Counted from the stretch's first letter, positions 20,242 to 30,779 are shown. The stretch: DNA of 64,000 nt from Persicaria tinctoria (GCA_037127255.1 JBANSL010000012.1:34277115-34341114); one strand, 5' to 3'. Translations and numbers: made by a program. The notes: generated by a model from the letters alone, not told the origin.

Positions 20242-22510
20242 TGTTGTTGGGATGGAATCGAGTATGAAATATAAAATATAGATTAAACCAGACTCAGGCC
20301 CTCAGCAAATAAATACAAGACTCCTCCAATGCAGTAAGAGAAAGTCAGGATCGATCCACGAGGAAGCGTGTCAGCGTTTCTTAGATAGCTGTAAATCTCA
20401 CAGACAGCAGCAGCAGAACACAGAAACACCGACAGAAACAGAAACTAAAATAGAAACAGAGAATCCCAGCAAGGGCAACTAACCCGGCAAGGGTAACTGA
20501 AATAAAACAAATAAAGAAAGACAGAAACTAAAACACAAGCAAAGTAAACAAAGACAGAAGATAAACAAAAGCGAAGACAGAAACCAAAAGCAAGAAACAA
20601 AGCAACTCGAAAAAGACAGCAGCAAGTAACTCGACCAACTAACTCGACCGAGTTCTTGTCGATCTCGACTAAAGCTACTCGACTTCGACGAAGGAAAGAC
20701 AAGGAAGAAACTGAAAACAGGGAAGACAACTCGATACAGACTTGGGCCAACTCGATCTCGACCTAGGTGTAACTCGAGATCGACCACGCTTTAGTCTATG
20801 TCGACAAGAAACAGGAAAAATAAAAGACAGAAATAAAACTGTAAATTTAAAGACAATTGCAGATTCTTAACAGAACTCAGAAATTCGACTGTAAACTTTT
20901 ATGAAAAAGGCTTCCAAGATTGGGGTTTGCAACAACAATAACCAAGCATGCATAAGGCGGAATCAAACAGATAATCATATAAATCGCATTAAAGGATTAG
21001 CTTTCGCCTTTTCCAACAATTAGACAACTCTCTCAAGAAACCCTAATTGTCTCTACCGATTTTATGTTTATAATCCAAGTGGTTAACATGGATCTCCATT
21101 AGATGGGCAATAAACACATCAACAAGTAGGTAAATGCTCAAAACATGATAAAGGTTCGATCTTTACCTCAATTTTGCATGGCTATCGTCGGGCTCGCCCC
21201 AACCCTAGAAGTGGGTTGACTACTCACGCCTCATTGCAAACTCAGACATCTTTGATGGAAAGAAAATAACTTGCATAAACTAAATCCAATGATTTTACAA
21301 TCCCGGCAATCAACTCTCGTCAACTTGCCAAAACCCTAAAACCTTCGAACTCCCTAAACCGTCTCTGTGGAACTAACTATCTGTCTCTGAAATTGGATCA
21401 TTGAAAACCAGCCCCCATGGGCTTTATTTATAGCTAATCTAACCCTTGCTAACCAAGGAAAAGATATTCTATTTTTATCTAAATCTATATCTAATGACTT
21501 AAAGGATAAAGAAATTGTTCATGGAAATAAATTAAATAAGGAAAAGATAAAACTAATTTAGGTAGGTCTTCAAGTTGATAGATCTGGCTCCTTCCATAGA
21601 TAGATGATGATAGATCTTGATCAATTTGGATAGATCTCAGCGACTTTGGATAGAACTCCGCCTTCGCGACCAAGGAATCGTCAAGTCTACTCGGATTAGG
21701 TAAGTCGAGCAGTTTCTGGAAGCGGGTTCTTGTCGACCTCGAGTAGGACTACTCGATGTCGAGTAGACTGGCTCGGCTTTGGCTGACTCTGCTCGGATCT
21801 GGCTCGATGTGGCTCACTGGGTCTTGTCGATCTCGACCAACCCCTTGTCGAGATCGAGTTGGGTTGGTTTCGACAAGTCTTCCTCGGGTGGATCTCCTCG
21901 GGCTGCTCGGGTGTGCTCGGACAAGATCTTGTCGATCTCGACCACCTCTTGTCGAGATCGAGTTGGGCTAGCCTTGTCGACTGGTCTTGCTCGGCCAGCT
22001 CTTCTCGACTGGCTCCACTCGCTGGTAGCGAGTTTTGGTCCGCGGCAGCGAGTCTCGTCTTGTCGTCCTCGGCCTGATCTCCTCGAGAACTTCCGGCTAT
22101 GGGCTGTGGGGCTTTGTCGACCTCGACCTAGGGTAGTCGATGTCGAGTTGGGTCCGGGGTCTCGATGGCTCTGGCTCCTCGGACAGGTGTTGTCGACCAA
22201 GACTGGTCAGGCATGTCTTGTCGAGCTCGACCTGGCTTACTCGAGATCGAGTAGCCTAGGTCCTCAGGCTTGCTCCGCTGCTTTGATCTTGGCTTTCTGT
22301 AGTGATTTCCCGAGCTTTTCCGACCTTCTGTAAAGTTGCTGTAAATGCCTCGATTTCTGCGATTTAAACAGAAACTTGTGTAGATTCCATAATTTTGGCA
22401 AATAAATATAAATTACACAGATTCTGTACTAACTTAGCCCAGCTGTATGAAATGTATACAGAAATCGATATAAAAGTTGCTGTAAAACATGGCAGATTCC
22501 GCTCACAACA
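20242..22510 (-). repeat. LTR (3' LTR in element sense) of the TR-GAG element
   Basis: Ends TGTTGT...ACAACA form a perfect 6-bp inverted repeat. Contains TATA at 21425-21432 (minus) and fourteen TCGAnnTCGA decamers in seven doublets: 20659/20679, 20752/20774, 21733/21753, 21827/21848, 21932/21952, 22117/22137 and 22221/22241. Open frames inside it match frames in the other LTR because the two are near identical; none looks like a gene. Confidence 0.92.
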
Positions 22511-22526
22511 AACACCCCATACTTAA
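22511..22526 (-). other. Polypurine tract of the TR-GAG element
   Basis: On the minus strand, TTAAGTATGGGGTG lies just before the LTR. The identical 14-mer recurs at 23737-23750 and an 11-bp core at 24601-24611, suggesting additional internal plus-strand priming sites. Confidence 0.6.
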
Positions 22527-24286
22527 GCTTGCTTGTCCTCAAGCAATACTTTTATTTGTCATTCAGGGGAAGTAATTAAAACTCTCAACATTTCAGATTC
22601 ATTCTTTATATAACCCTGCAGTCAATTACCATCCTCGAAAAGGTACTAGTGTCACAGATTCATGCATGTGCAAATATGTAAAAGCAACATCTACTCACAA
22701 AAGGAGGGTTATGCACAAACAATTCATACGTGACAAAACATTGATAATCAAGAAGACTTTAATTTAAGCTCATGAAGGAGTAGATTGGTAAAAGGCTAAA
22801 GGTGGGCAATTTTTGGCAATGTGGTGCTTTTATGATCCGGGGAAATGGAGTACTTTCCAAATTTTGAGTTTCATTCCACATTCCTTCTCCATAACATTCG
22901 TTACCTTTCATATTGCTTTTCTCAATAATAATGCTTTTTTCAATGATCATGCTTTTACCTCTCTAACCTCAGCACTGCCTTCTCGCGAGTCGCAAACATG
23001 GGTGTCATGAATGGCCCCGGATACTTAGTGCTTTGGACTCCTCACAATGTGTCCCATCTCTCCAAACTATTATCTCAGAGAGCAGGGTCAATCTACCTTT
23101 ATCTCCTGAGGTGATTGGATTTTTTCTCACTCATTAAATTTTCCATATATTCAAAACAATTTCCCGCCAAACTCCAATAATGATCACATTCACAAACAAC
23201 CATATAATGTATCTCCATAATGTAACATCATTCTCAACATAGTCCCCGGATAGGGTAAAGAATGGCAAATATTTAGAACATGTGGAGCAATAATTGAAAT
23301 AAGGCATATTATGGCTTTTGTGATGCATAAGCATAGGTAAGGCTAGGAATATAAACATATGAGCATTATATGGAAATATAAAGTCCTCCATCATCTTATC
23401 ATGCAATATGTCAAAAGCAACTTCAAATTTTACCTCCTTTCATGGTTTTCATCAAAATAATGCACTTCATTGTGACTTCCCTTTACTAGGCAATTTCATG
23501 CTATATCTCTAATGAATCCAATTTTGCATCGTCGAGTCCAATATGAGCTTCCATGACTTTATTCAAAAATTTCAATGGGGGTCATTTTTCTCAAATTTTT
23601 TGGAAAACATGCATATGAGCACATAATTCAAATAATGCATTCCAAAATAGCCATGTAGCAATTCCAAGAAATAATGCACAACTATGCACAAAGTAATGTC
23701 AAATATGATCAATATGCACAAAGTAAGCCCTTCCCCCACCCCATACTTAAACATTACAGTGTCCCCACTGTATATAAAAAATAAAATAAGGTAAGGGTAG
23801 AAAACTCACAAAATCATGCCGAGGAGGACAACACTGGCTAGGTTGAGTAGATCTCTTGTCGAGATCGAGTACCCCTTACTCGATCTCGAGTAGGGTTTGT
23901 CTGCGTCTGGTGGTGTCTGAAGTCGAGGAGCGTCTGGGCTCGTCGAGGTCGAGTACGTCTACTCGAGGTCGACCTGTTCTGGGCTTCTCCTCTTCGTCGA
24001 GATCGGCTTGGCCTTCGTCGATTCCGACTGATTTCAGGGACTTCTTCCTCCACTGTTTCGCGATCTTTTGTAAGTTCTCCGACCTATAAGTGTTAGATTC
24101 TAAACAAGATTTTATCTATATGAAGCATTCTTTTAAGAAGACATAAAACCTAAAAACTAAAAAAAAACAAAAATAAAAAACTAAAAACCAAAAAGTTCAA
24201 AGTGTCCAAGAGTTCATAAAAATTTAAAAACATGCTCTAGATTTTAGAGTCGCTAGGCCGACTTCTCCGGTTGTGCTCAAGGACCA
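22527..24286 (-). other. Non-coding 3' internal region of the TR-GAG element
   Basis: About 1.8 kb between the Gag-protease stop and the 3' LTR, where an autonomous element would carry pol (or, in Athila, an env-like region). No frame resembles RT or integrase. It includes doublets of the TCGA decamer (23859/23880 and 23943/23963, plus a degenerate pair at 23998/24018) and an internal purine-tract copy. Confidence 0.7.
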
Positions 24287-27184
24287 TCATTTTTGGGGCC
24301 CGCTCATGCCTAGCCCTTCTCCTGGATCATCTAAGTACTGGTGGTAGTATGCAAGCTCAGCTGATAGCGGGTTGCTTGCATCATCTCCTTTCTCCTTCTT
24401 TTTCTTCCTTGTGCCCTTCAGTTTCTGCAAATTTTCTCGCCACGATGTTTTAGCTCTATTCAAATCATTAAAATTCTTATTCATGGACTGAGGTGGAGTG
24501 GAATTCATACCTGAACTTACCTGTTCGGACCCAAAACAGAAATTTTCGGGCTGGGGGGTACTCGATGTCGAGGACAGGTGGTCGAGGTCGAGTAGGGGGC
24601 CCCCATACTTAGGCTCTGGGTAAGTCTCAGGCTCTCCCACAGTGGTCGAGCTCGACAAAGATTTGTCGATGTCGAGTTGGGAGCTTGTCGAGATCGACCT
24701 AGGCTTGTCGATCTCGAGTACAGCTCTGGCTCCCTCCTTTGCTGTTTGCTCAGTTCCGTCGATGCTGATGCTTTTCACTTCCAGCCAAGAAATCTCCTCT
24801 TTTGCAGGGCCAAAAGAGAAATCCAAAACCTCATCGCCGATGGTGAAGGTGAGCGATCGATTCTTAACACTAATCCTGGCATCTGCAGTTGCTAAAAATG
24901 GTCTACCAAGAATAATAGGACTAGTAGGATCTTCAGCACAGTCAATAATAAGGAAATCAGCTGGCACAAAGAATTTTCCAACCTGGACAGGGACATTTTC
25001 AACTATTCCTGTAGGGATTACTACTGTATTATTAGCCATGTATAGTTTAGCATCCACAGGTTCTATGCATCCTATTTTAACTTTCCGCCAGATTGATAAA
25101 GGCATAATGCTCACACTTGCTCCTAAATCACATAAAGAATCATATTTGTATTGACCAAAGCCCACAGTAACAGAAAACTTACCTGGATCTGGCCTTTTTT
25201 CAGGGAAGTGGAGTACTTTGCATTCGCCTGCGATCTCTGAGATGGACCGCTTTTTGCTCAGGATTTCCTTTAGAAATTTGACATACCCAGGCATCTCTTG
25301 CAAAGCTTCTGTAAAAGGAATAGAGAAGTTAAGCTCTTGCAGCATATTCACAAATCTATTAAATCTACCAGAAGTGGGATCTTTAAGAGATTTAGAAGGG
25401 AAAGGAAGAATTTTTCTCTGTTTTGAAGCCGGATCAGCTGTAGAAGGTGCTGCAGATTTGTCGACGTCGGCCAGAGGCTTGTCGAGATCGACCAAGGGCT
25501 TGTCGAGATCGACAAGGGTCTTGTCGACCTCGAGTTGATTTGTCGAGCTCGGGTTGCTGGTCTGTGCAGTGGAGTCTGGGCTCTGTTTCTCTTCTGTGTT
25601 GAGTATAGTTTTGTCGAGGTCGACCAAGGGTTTGTCGATGTCGAGTACAGGCTCGTCGACCTCGAGTTGTTCTGCTTGGCTCTGCTGTTTCTCGACCTCT
25701 GGCTCCTGTAGTTGATGCCCACTCCTGAGTTTGATGGCTGCGACGTGTTCGGTTGTCCCCTTAGGATTTGGTTCTGTTTGCCCAGGGAGCTTGCCGGTTG
25801 GTCGTGGCATCTGTGCAGCGATCTGTCCCATCTGAGTCTCAATTCCCCTCTTCCAGATGTCCAATTCTCCAAATTTGGTGGTGATGCTCTGGAACTGGTT
25901 GTTGATGGAACCTTGATTTCGCCGCATCTCCTCAAGGATTAATTGCAGATCATCCTTCCTTTGATCCCTTTCTGGATGTCCTGGAGCTCTGTAGGGTGGG
26001 GGATTCCTAGGGGGACCTTGATTCCATTCCTGTTGATAAGGCCTTTGATCCCCCATATAGCGATTAGGACCCCCAGCATATGCTGCCTCCTCATGTGTTT
26101 CTGCCATCCTGACTTGCTCCGTATGTGGGCACTCAGTAGTGGTGTGCCTCTGCGATCCGCATTCGATGCAAGGCTGGTTGACAGACAGATATTTGACTTG
26201 TTTGAGGAGCTTGCGATTCTGGTCTCTGTAGAACTGCTCCCTGACATCCGGGTCAATTTCCTTTGCTGGCTCATACAGTGGCATAGACGGTGCTGGCCTG
26301 GCGTAGGAGTTCTCATCATAGTTGGAAGTAGCTCCATACTTGTTGTCATAGTTGGTGAGTTTCTCCAGTACACCCCATGCGTCACCCGGTGGCATTGTCA
26401 AATACTCATAGCGAGTGTAGTGATTGATTCGGTCCTTGGTGACTTGATCCAGCGAGTTGAAGAAGATCTCCTGAATCACATAGGGTGGCTGTCCATGAGT
26501 AGGGCAAGATCGCAGAAGATCCTTGTAGCGCTCCCATGCCTTTGCCAGCGGTTCCCCTTTCTGCTGTTTGAAAGCGGTGATTTTCTGGCGGAGATGTGCT
26601 GTCTTGGCAGGTGGGAAGAATTTATTCAGAAATTCTTGCTCTACTTGGGCCCATGTGGTGAGTGATCTTGGTTTCAGCCCTTCCAACCATTTCAGTGCAG
26701 GTCCAGCAAGCGACCAGCGGAAAGATTTCATCTTGACATATTCCAAGGTTGTGCCTTCTGCAAGTGTGCGACACATATCGTGAAAGTTAGTAATATGCTC
26801 AAGAGGGCACTCATTAAATCTGCCATAAAAGGCATTATTTTTAAGTTCAATAAGAAACTGAGTGCGAATTTCAAAGGAGTTTTCAGGGATAAGAATCGCC
26901 GATTCAGGCACGACGAGTGTTGGATGCATGTAGTCTTCAGCTGTGGTTGGATACTGGGCAAGCTCAGTTTCTGCTTGCCTTGCGCGCTCAGCTGCTTGTT
27001 CCTTGGCTGCTCTCTCAGCGGCGAGAGCAGCATTGTTGGCGGCTATTTCTGCCCTAAGCTGCTGGATCAGCTGTTCTTGTTGCTCGGCGGCTGACATGGC
27101 TCTTTGCAGTCGAGCTCTGACGTGTAAAAGGTGCTCTGGATCGTCTAAGCCGTCGTACTCAGGTGTGAGACCAGAACGGCGCAT
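24287..27184 (-). CDS. Athila-type Gag-protease polyprotein, intact ORF
   Basis: A 965-codon uninterrupted frame. In order: an Ala/Gln/Glu-rich coiled coil (about 25-75); the Retrotrans_gag domain (about 110-280, with FRWSLAGPALKWL and FLNKFFPPAK); a zinc knuckle CIECGSQRHTTTEC (339-352, C-x2-C-x4-H-x4-C); a linker with (V/L)D(L/I)DK repeats (about 508-576, again at 822-841); ILPFP, then an Athila-like segment; and a retropepsin domain with CDLGAS (685-690) and IILGRPFLATADA (757-769). Gag packages element RNA into particles and the protease cleaves the polyprotein. No pol follows. Start is the ATG at 27184, 62 nt inside the primer site. The intact frame and near-identical LTRs suggest recent activity. 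Confidence 0.9.
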   Translation of the reverse strand: MRRSGLTPEYDGLDDPEHLLHVRARLQRAMSAAEQQEQLIQQLRAEIAANNAALAAERAAKEQAAERARQAETELAQYPTTAEDYMHPTLVVPESAILIPENSFEIRTQFLIELKNNAFYGRFNECPLEHITNFHDMCRTLAEGTTLEYVKMKSFRWSLAGPALKWLEGLKPRSLTTWAQVEQEFLNKFFPPAKTAHLRQKITAFKQQKGEPLAKAWERYKDLLRSCPTHGQPPYVIQEIFFNSLDQVTKDRINHYTRYEYLTMPPGDAWGVLEKLTNYDNKYGATSNYDENSYARPAPSMPLYEPAKEIDPDVREQFYRDQNRKLLKQVKYLSVNQPCIECGSQRHTTTECPHTEQVRMAETHEEAAYAGGPNRYMGDQRPYQQEWNQGPPRNPPPYRAPGHPERDQRKDDLQLILEEMRRNQGSINNQFQSITTKFGELDIWKRGIETQMGQIAAQMPRPTGKLPGQTEPNPKGTTEHVAAIKLRSGHQLQEPEVEKQQSQAEQLEVDEPVLDIDKPLVDLDKTILNTEEKQSPDSTAQTSNPSSTNQLEVDKTLVDLDKPLVDLDKPLADVDKSAAPSTADPASKQRKILPFPSKSLKDPTSGRFNRFVNMLQELNFSIPFTEALQEMPGYVKFLKEILSKKRSISEIAGECKVLHFPEKRPDPGKFSVTVGFGQYKYDSLCDLGASVSIMPLSIWRKVKIGCIEPVDAKLYMANNTVVIPTGIVENVPVQVGKFFVPADFLIIDCAEDPTSPIILGRPFLATADARISVKNRSLTFTIGDEVLDFSFGPAKEEISWLEVKSISIDGTEQTAKEGARAVLEIDKPRSISTSSQLDIDKSLSSSTTVGEPETYPEPKYGGPLLDLDHLSSTSSTPQPENFCFGSEQVSSGMNSTPPQSMNKNFNDLNRAKTSWRENLQKLKGTRKKKKEKGDDASNPLSAELAYYHQYLDDPGEGLGMSGPQK

Positions 27185-27245
27185 ACACCTGCGAATTCAC
27201 TCAAAGAAACAGTGAGATCTGACTACCTAAGGCGCGATTGATAGC

Positions 27246-27264
27246 TTCCCCGGCAACGGCGCCA
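27246..27264 (-). other. Primer binding site, tRNA-Asp type
   Basis: On the minus strand, TGGCGCCGTTGCCGGGGAA starts three bases after the right LTR. This is the primer site known from Athila-type elements, complementary to the 3' end of tRNA-Asp. It fixes the element's orientation. Confidence 0.88.
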
Positions 27265-27267
27265 ATT

Positions 27268-29536
27268 TGTTGTTGGGATGGAATCGAGTATGAAATATAA
27301 AATATAGATTAAACCAGACTCAGGCCCTCAGCAAATAAATACAAGACTCCTCCAATGCAGTAAGAGAAAGTCAGGATCGATCCACGAGGAAGCGTGTCAG
27401 CGTTTCTTAGATAGCTGTAAATCTCACAGACAGCAGCAGCAGAACACAGAAACACCGACAGAAACAGAAACTAAAATAGAAACAGAGAATCCCAGCAAGG
27501 GCAACTAACCCGGCAAGGGTAACTGAAATAAAACAAATAAAGAAAGACAGAAACTAAAACACAAGCAAAGTAAACAAAGACAGAAGATAAACAAAAGCGA
27601 AGACAGAAACCAAAAGCAAGAAACAAAGCAACTCGAAAAAGACAGCAGCAAGTAACTCGACCAACTAACTCGACCGAGTTCTTGTCGATCTCGACTAAAG
27701 CTACTCGACTTCGACGAAGGAAAGACAAGGAAGAAACTGAAAACAGGGAAGACAACTCGATACAGACTTGGGCCAACTCGATCTCGACCTAGGTGTAACT
27801 CGAGATCGACCACGCTTTAGTCTATGTCGACAAGAAACAGGAAAAATAAAAGACAGAAATAAAACTGTAAATTTAAAGACAATTGCAGATTCTTAACAGA
27901 ACTCAGAAATTCGACTGTAAACTTTTATGAAAAAGGCTTCCAAGATTGGGGTTTGCAACAACAATAACCAAGCATGCATAAGGCGGAATCAAACAGATAA
28001 TCATATAAATCGCATTAAAGGATTAGCTTTCGCCTTTTCCAACAATTAGACAACTCTCTCAAGAAACCCTAATTGTCTCTACCGATTTTATGTTTATAAT
28101 CCAAGTGGTTAACATGGATCTCCATTAGATGGGCAATAAACACATCAACAAGTAGGTAAATGCTCAAAACATGATAAAGGTTCGATCTTTACCTCAATTT
28201 TGCATGGCTATCGTCGGGCTCGCCCCAACCCTAGAAGTGGGTTGACTACTCACGCCTCATTGCAAACTCAGACATCTTTGATGGAAAGAAAATAACTTGC
28301 ATAAACTAAATCCAATGATTTTACAATCCCGGCAATCAACTCTCGTCAACTTGCCAAAACCCTAAAACCTTCGAACTCCCTAAACCGTCTCTGTGGAACT
28401 AACTATCTGTCTCTGAAATTGGATCATTGAAAACCAGCCCCCATGGGCTTTATTTATAGCTAATCTAACCCTTGCTAACCAAGGAAAAGATATTCTATTT
28501 TTATCTAAATCTATATCTAATGACTTAAAGGATAAAGAAATTGTTCATGGAAATAAATTAAATAAGGAAAAGATAAAACTAATTTAGGTAGGTCTTCAAG
28601 TTGATAGATCTGGCTCCTTCCATAGATAGATGATGATAGATCTTGATCAATTTGGATAGATCTCAGCGACTTTGGATAGAACTCCGCCTTCGCGACCAAG
28701 GAATCGTCAAGTCTACTCGGATTAGGTAAGTCGAGCAGTTTCTGGAAGCGGGTTCTTGTCGACCTCGAGTAGGACTACTCGATGTCGAGTAGACTGGCTC
28801 GGCTTTGGCTGACTCTGCTCGGATCTGGCTCGATGTGGCTCACTGGGTCTTGTCGATCTCGACCAACCCCTTGTCGAGATCGAGTTGGGTTGGTTTCGAC
28901 AAGTCTTCCTCGGGTGGATCTCCTCGGGCTGCTCGGGTGTGCTCGGACAAGATCTTGTCGATCTCGACCACCTCTTGTCGAGATCGAGTTGGGCTGGCCT
29001 TGTCGACTGGGCTTGCTCGGCCAGCTCTTCTCGACTGGCTCCACTCGCTGGTAGCGAGTTTTGGTCCGCGGCAGCGAGTCTCGTCTTGTCGTCCTCGGCC
29101 TGATCTCCTCGAGAACTTCCGGCTATGGGCTGTGGGACTTTGTCGACCTCGACCTAGGGTAGTCGATGTCGAGTTGGGTCCGGGGTCTCGATGGCTCTGG
29201 CTCCTCGGACAGGTGTTGTCGACCAAGACTGGTCAGGCATGTCTTGTCGAGCTCGACCTGGCTTACTCGAGATCGAGTAGCCTAGGTCCTCAGGCTTGCT
29301 ACGCTGCTTTGATCTTGGCTTTCTGTAGTGATTTCCCGAGCTTTTCCGACCTTCTGTAAAGTTGCTGTAAATGCCTCGATTTCTGCGATTTAAACAGAAA
29401 CTTGTGTAGATTCCATAATTTTGGCAAATAAATATAAATTACACAGATTCTGTACTAACTTAGCCCAGCTGTATGAAATGTATACAGAAATCGATATAAA
29501 AGTTGTTGTAAAACATGGCAGATTCCGCTCACAACC
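27268..29536 (-). repeat. LTR (5' LTR in element sense) of the TR-GAG element
   Basis: Same length (2269 bp) and sequence as 20242-22510 apart from six substitutions. Its last base (29536) is C where the other copy has A, so the inverted-repeat end reads ACAACC; the following CACAG is the target duplication. It carries the promoter that would drive Gag-protease. Confidence 0.92.
28451..28458 (-). promoter_or_regulatory. TATA box of the 5' LTR
   Basis: TATAAATA in the context GCTATAAATAAAGCCCATGGGG on the minus strand, about 1.2 kb upstream of the primer site. The TATAAATA word is conserved in the old relative at 6116-6123, which supports a core-promoter role. Confidence 0.6.
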
Positions 29537-29717
29537 CACAGCACTTCCAAGTTGCAGACCGACACTTCGAAGTAGCACTTCCAAGCCGATTTTCATGACA
29601 GCAGGCAACCCCCACGAAGACGCCCACACAGACCACTAAAATCAGGATAAATTACAAGAATGCAAATTAATCTGAACCTGCAGTCGATAATCAACTCTCT
29701 CCGGGTTATCATAGTGG

Positions 29718-29833
29718 GTTTTTCGGGTTCGGGTCGAAAAAAAATTTCGGGTCAAAATTTCCGGGTTCGTGTCGAAAATTTTTTGGGTCGTTCGGGTCGG
29801 GTCACTGGGTCGGGTTGTGTTTTGACAGGTCTA
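29718..29833. mobile_element. Truncated copy of the CGGGT hAT-like MITE
   Basis: Ends GTTGTGTTTTGACAGGTCTA, identical to the right end of the 15684-16160 element, preceded by CGGGT words. The left end is missing. Confidence 0.65.
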
Positions 29834-30212
29834 GGTTTAAAGCAATATATATAATGCATTCTTAATTGCTTTGTTGTGCCAGTTTTGCTCAAAAAATCGC
29901 TCTAAATCGCTTATTAAATCAAGCTTAAGTATTTATTGACTTTTTATAACATTTAAATAGTCTAATTAATTTTTAAAAAATTTAAGTCATATTTATGTGG
30001 TTTGAGATATTTTTTATAATTAATTCAGTTATAAGTTTGAGAAGGCAGTTGAGCAATGATTATTTTAAATAAAAATTATTTTGGAGAGATTTTGTAATTA
30101 ATTTGATTTTGAAGGCAACTTAAGGTTTTTTTTATAATTAATTTGAATTTGAATTCGAAGTTCATTATAATTTGAATAAAGATTGAGACTATTTTCTACA
30201 ACTAAATAAATA
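29834..30212. other. AT-rich repeat flanking a nested MITE
   Basis: With 30683-30740 it resembles 16930-17220 in reverse orientation. No gene. Confidence 0.35.
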
Positions 30213-30674
30213 GGGGGTGACAATCCGCACGGCTAAAATATCGTCAATTACACGGTGACAGCTATAAAAACGAAAACCGTAGGAAATATGGTGGTTTTAG
30301 TTTTTAAAACCGTGAGAATCAAACCGGTCACAGTTTTGAAAACCGTAGGAATCAAACCGGTTACAGTTTGGTAATCCAAAAAAAAAGACTCAGAAAAAGC
30401 CCAAAAAATTTAGCCCAATTTCACCCGGTCACAGTTTTTAAAACTGTGGGAGATGTGACAAACATTCCCGATGCTCTTATTTATAGGGGTTTGTACCTCA
30501 AATTTCCACGATTTGCGAAACTGTGGCAGCAACTATTTCGACAGTTTTTAGAACCGTGGGCATAGCATTTCTCACAGTTTTGAGAACTGTGGCCGGCCAA
30601 ATTCCCGCGGTTTTCGAAACTTTGATAGTCACCGTGTGTTTGGCGAGAAATTGACCGTGTGATGAGCAAGTCTG
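30213..30674. mobile_element. MITE with CACAGTTTT repeats, 8-bp target duplication
   Basis: Both flanks read AATAAATA (30205-30212 and 30675-30682). The copy of the flanking sequence near 17 kb reads through this point without the block, which supports an insertion. Subterminal motifs match in inverted orientation (CACGG, then ACACGGTGAC with TAT nearby). The interior repeats CACAGTTTT and AAAACTGTGG words that can pair with each other. hAT-like by duplication length, but end similarity is weak. Confidence 0.55.
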
Positions 30675-30779
30675 AATAAATACTATGACTATTTTCTGTA
30701 TTTTTTTTATAGTTCATACTAATAAACGCTACAACTCATAAAAATTGGATTTTTTTTTTTTTTTGCAATTTTCCCCTTA

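Larger units (their letters stand above)
20242..29536 (-). mobile_element. Athila-type non-autonomous Ty3/gypsy element encoding Gag-protease only (TR-GAG)
   Basis: Two 2269-bp LTRs (20242-22510 and 27268-29536) flank a 4757-bp internal region. A 5-bp target duplication CACAG lies at 20237-20241 and 29537-29541. The minus orientation is set by the tRNA-Asp type primer site next to the right LTR and the purine tract next to the left LTR. The only ORF is a 965-codon Gag-protease; no RT, RNase H or integrase is present and the remaining 1.8 kb is non-coding. I count six LTR differences (21970, 21985, 22111, 22275, 22480, 22510 against the same positions plus 7026), about 0.26 percent, so the insertion is very recent. 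The layout fits the TR-GAG class, which must borrow polymerase from a related autonomous element. Confidence 0.88.

Noticed and set aside
21779..22333. 184-codon plus-strand ORF and 128-codon minus-strand ORF in the TR-GAG LTR
   Set aside because: Driven by the TCGAnnTCGA repeats and low stop density in GC-rich DNA. Identical in the second LTR only because the insertion is young.
25943..26665. 240-codon plus-strand ORF opposite Gag
   Set aside because: Antisense shadow of the Gag-protease frame; no domain or start context.
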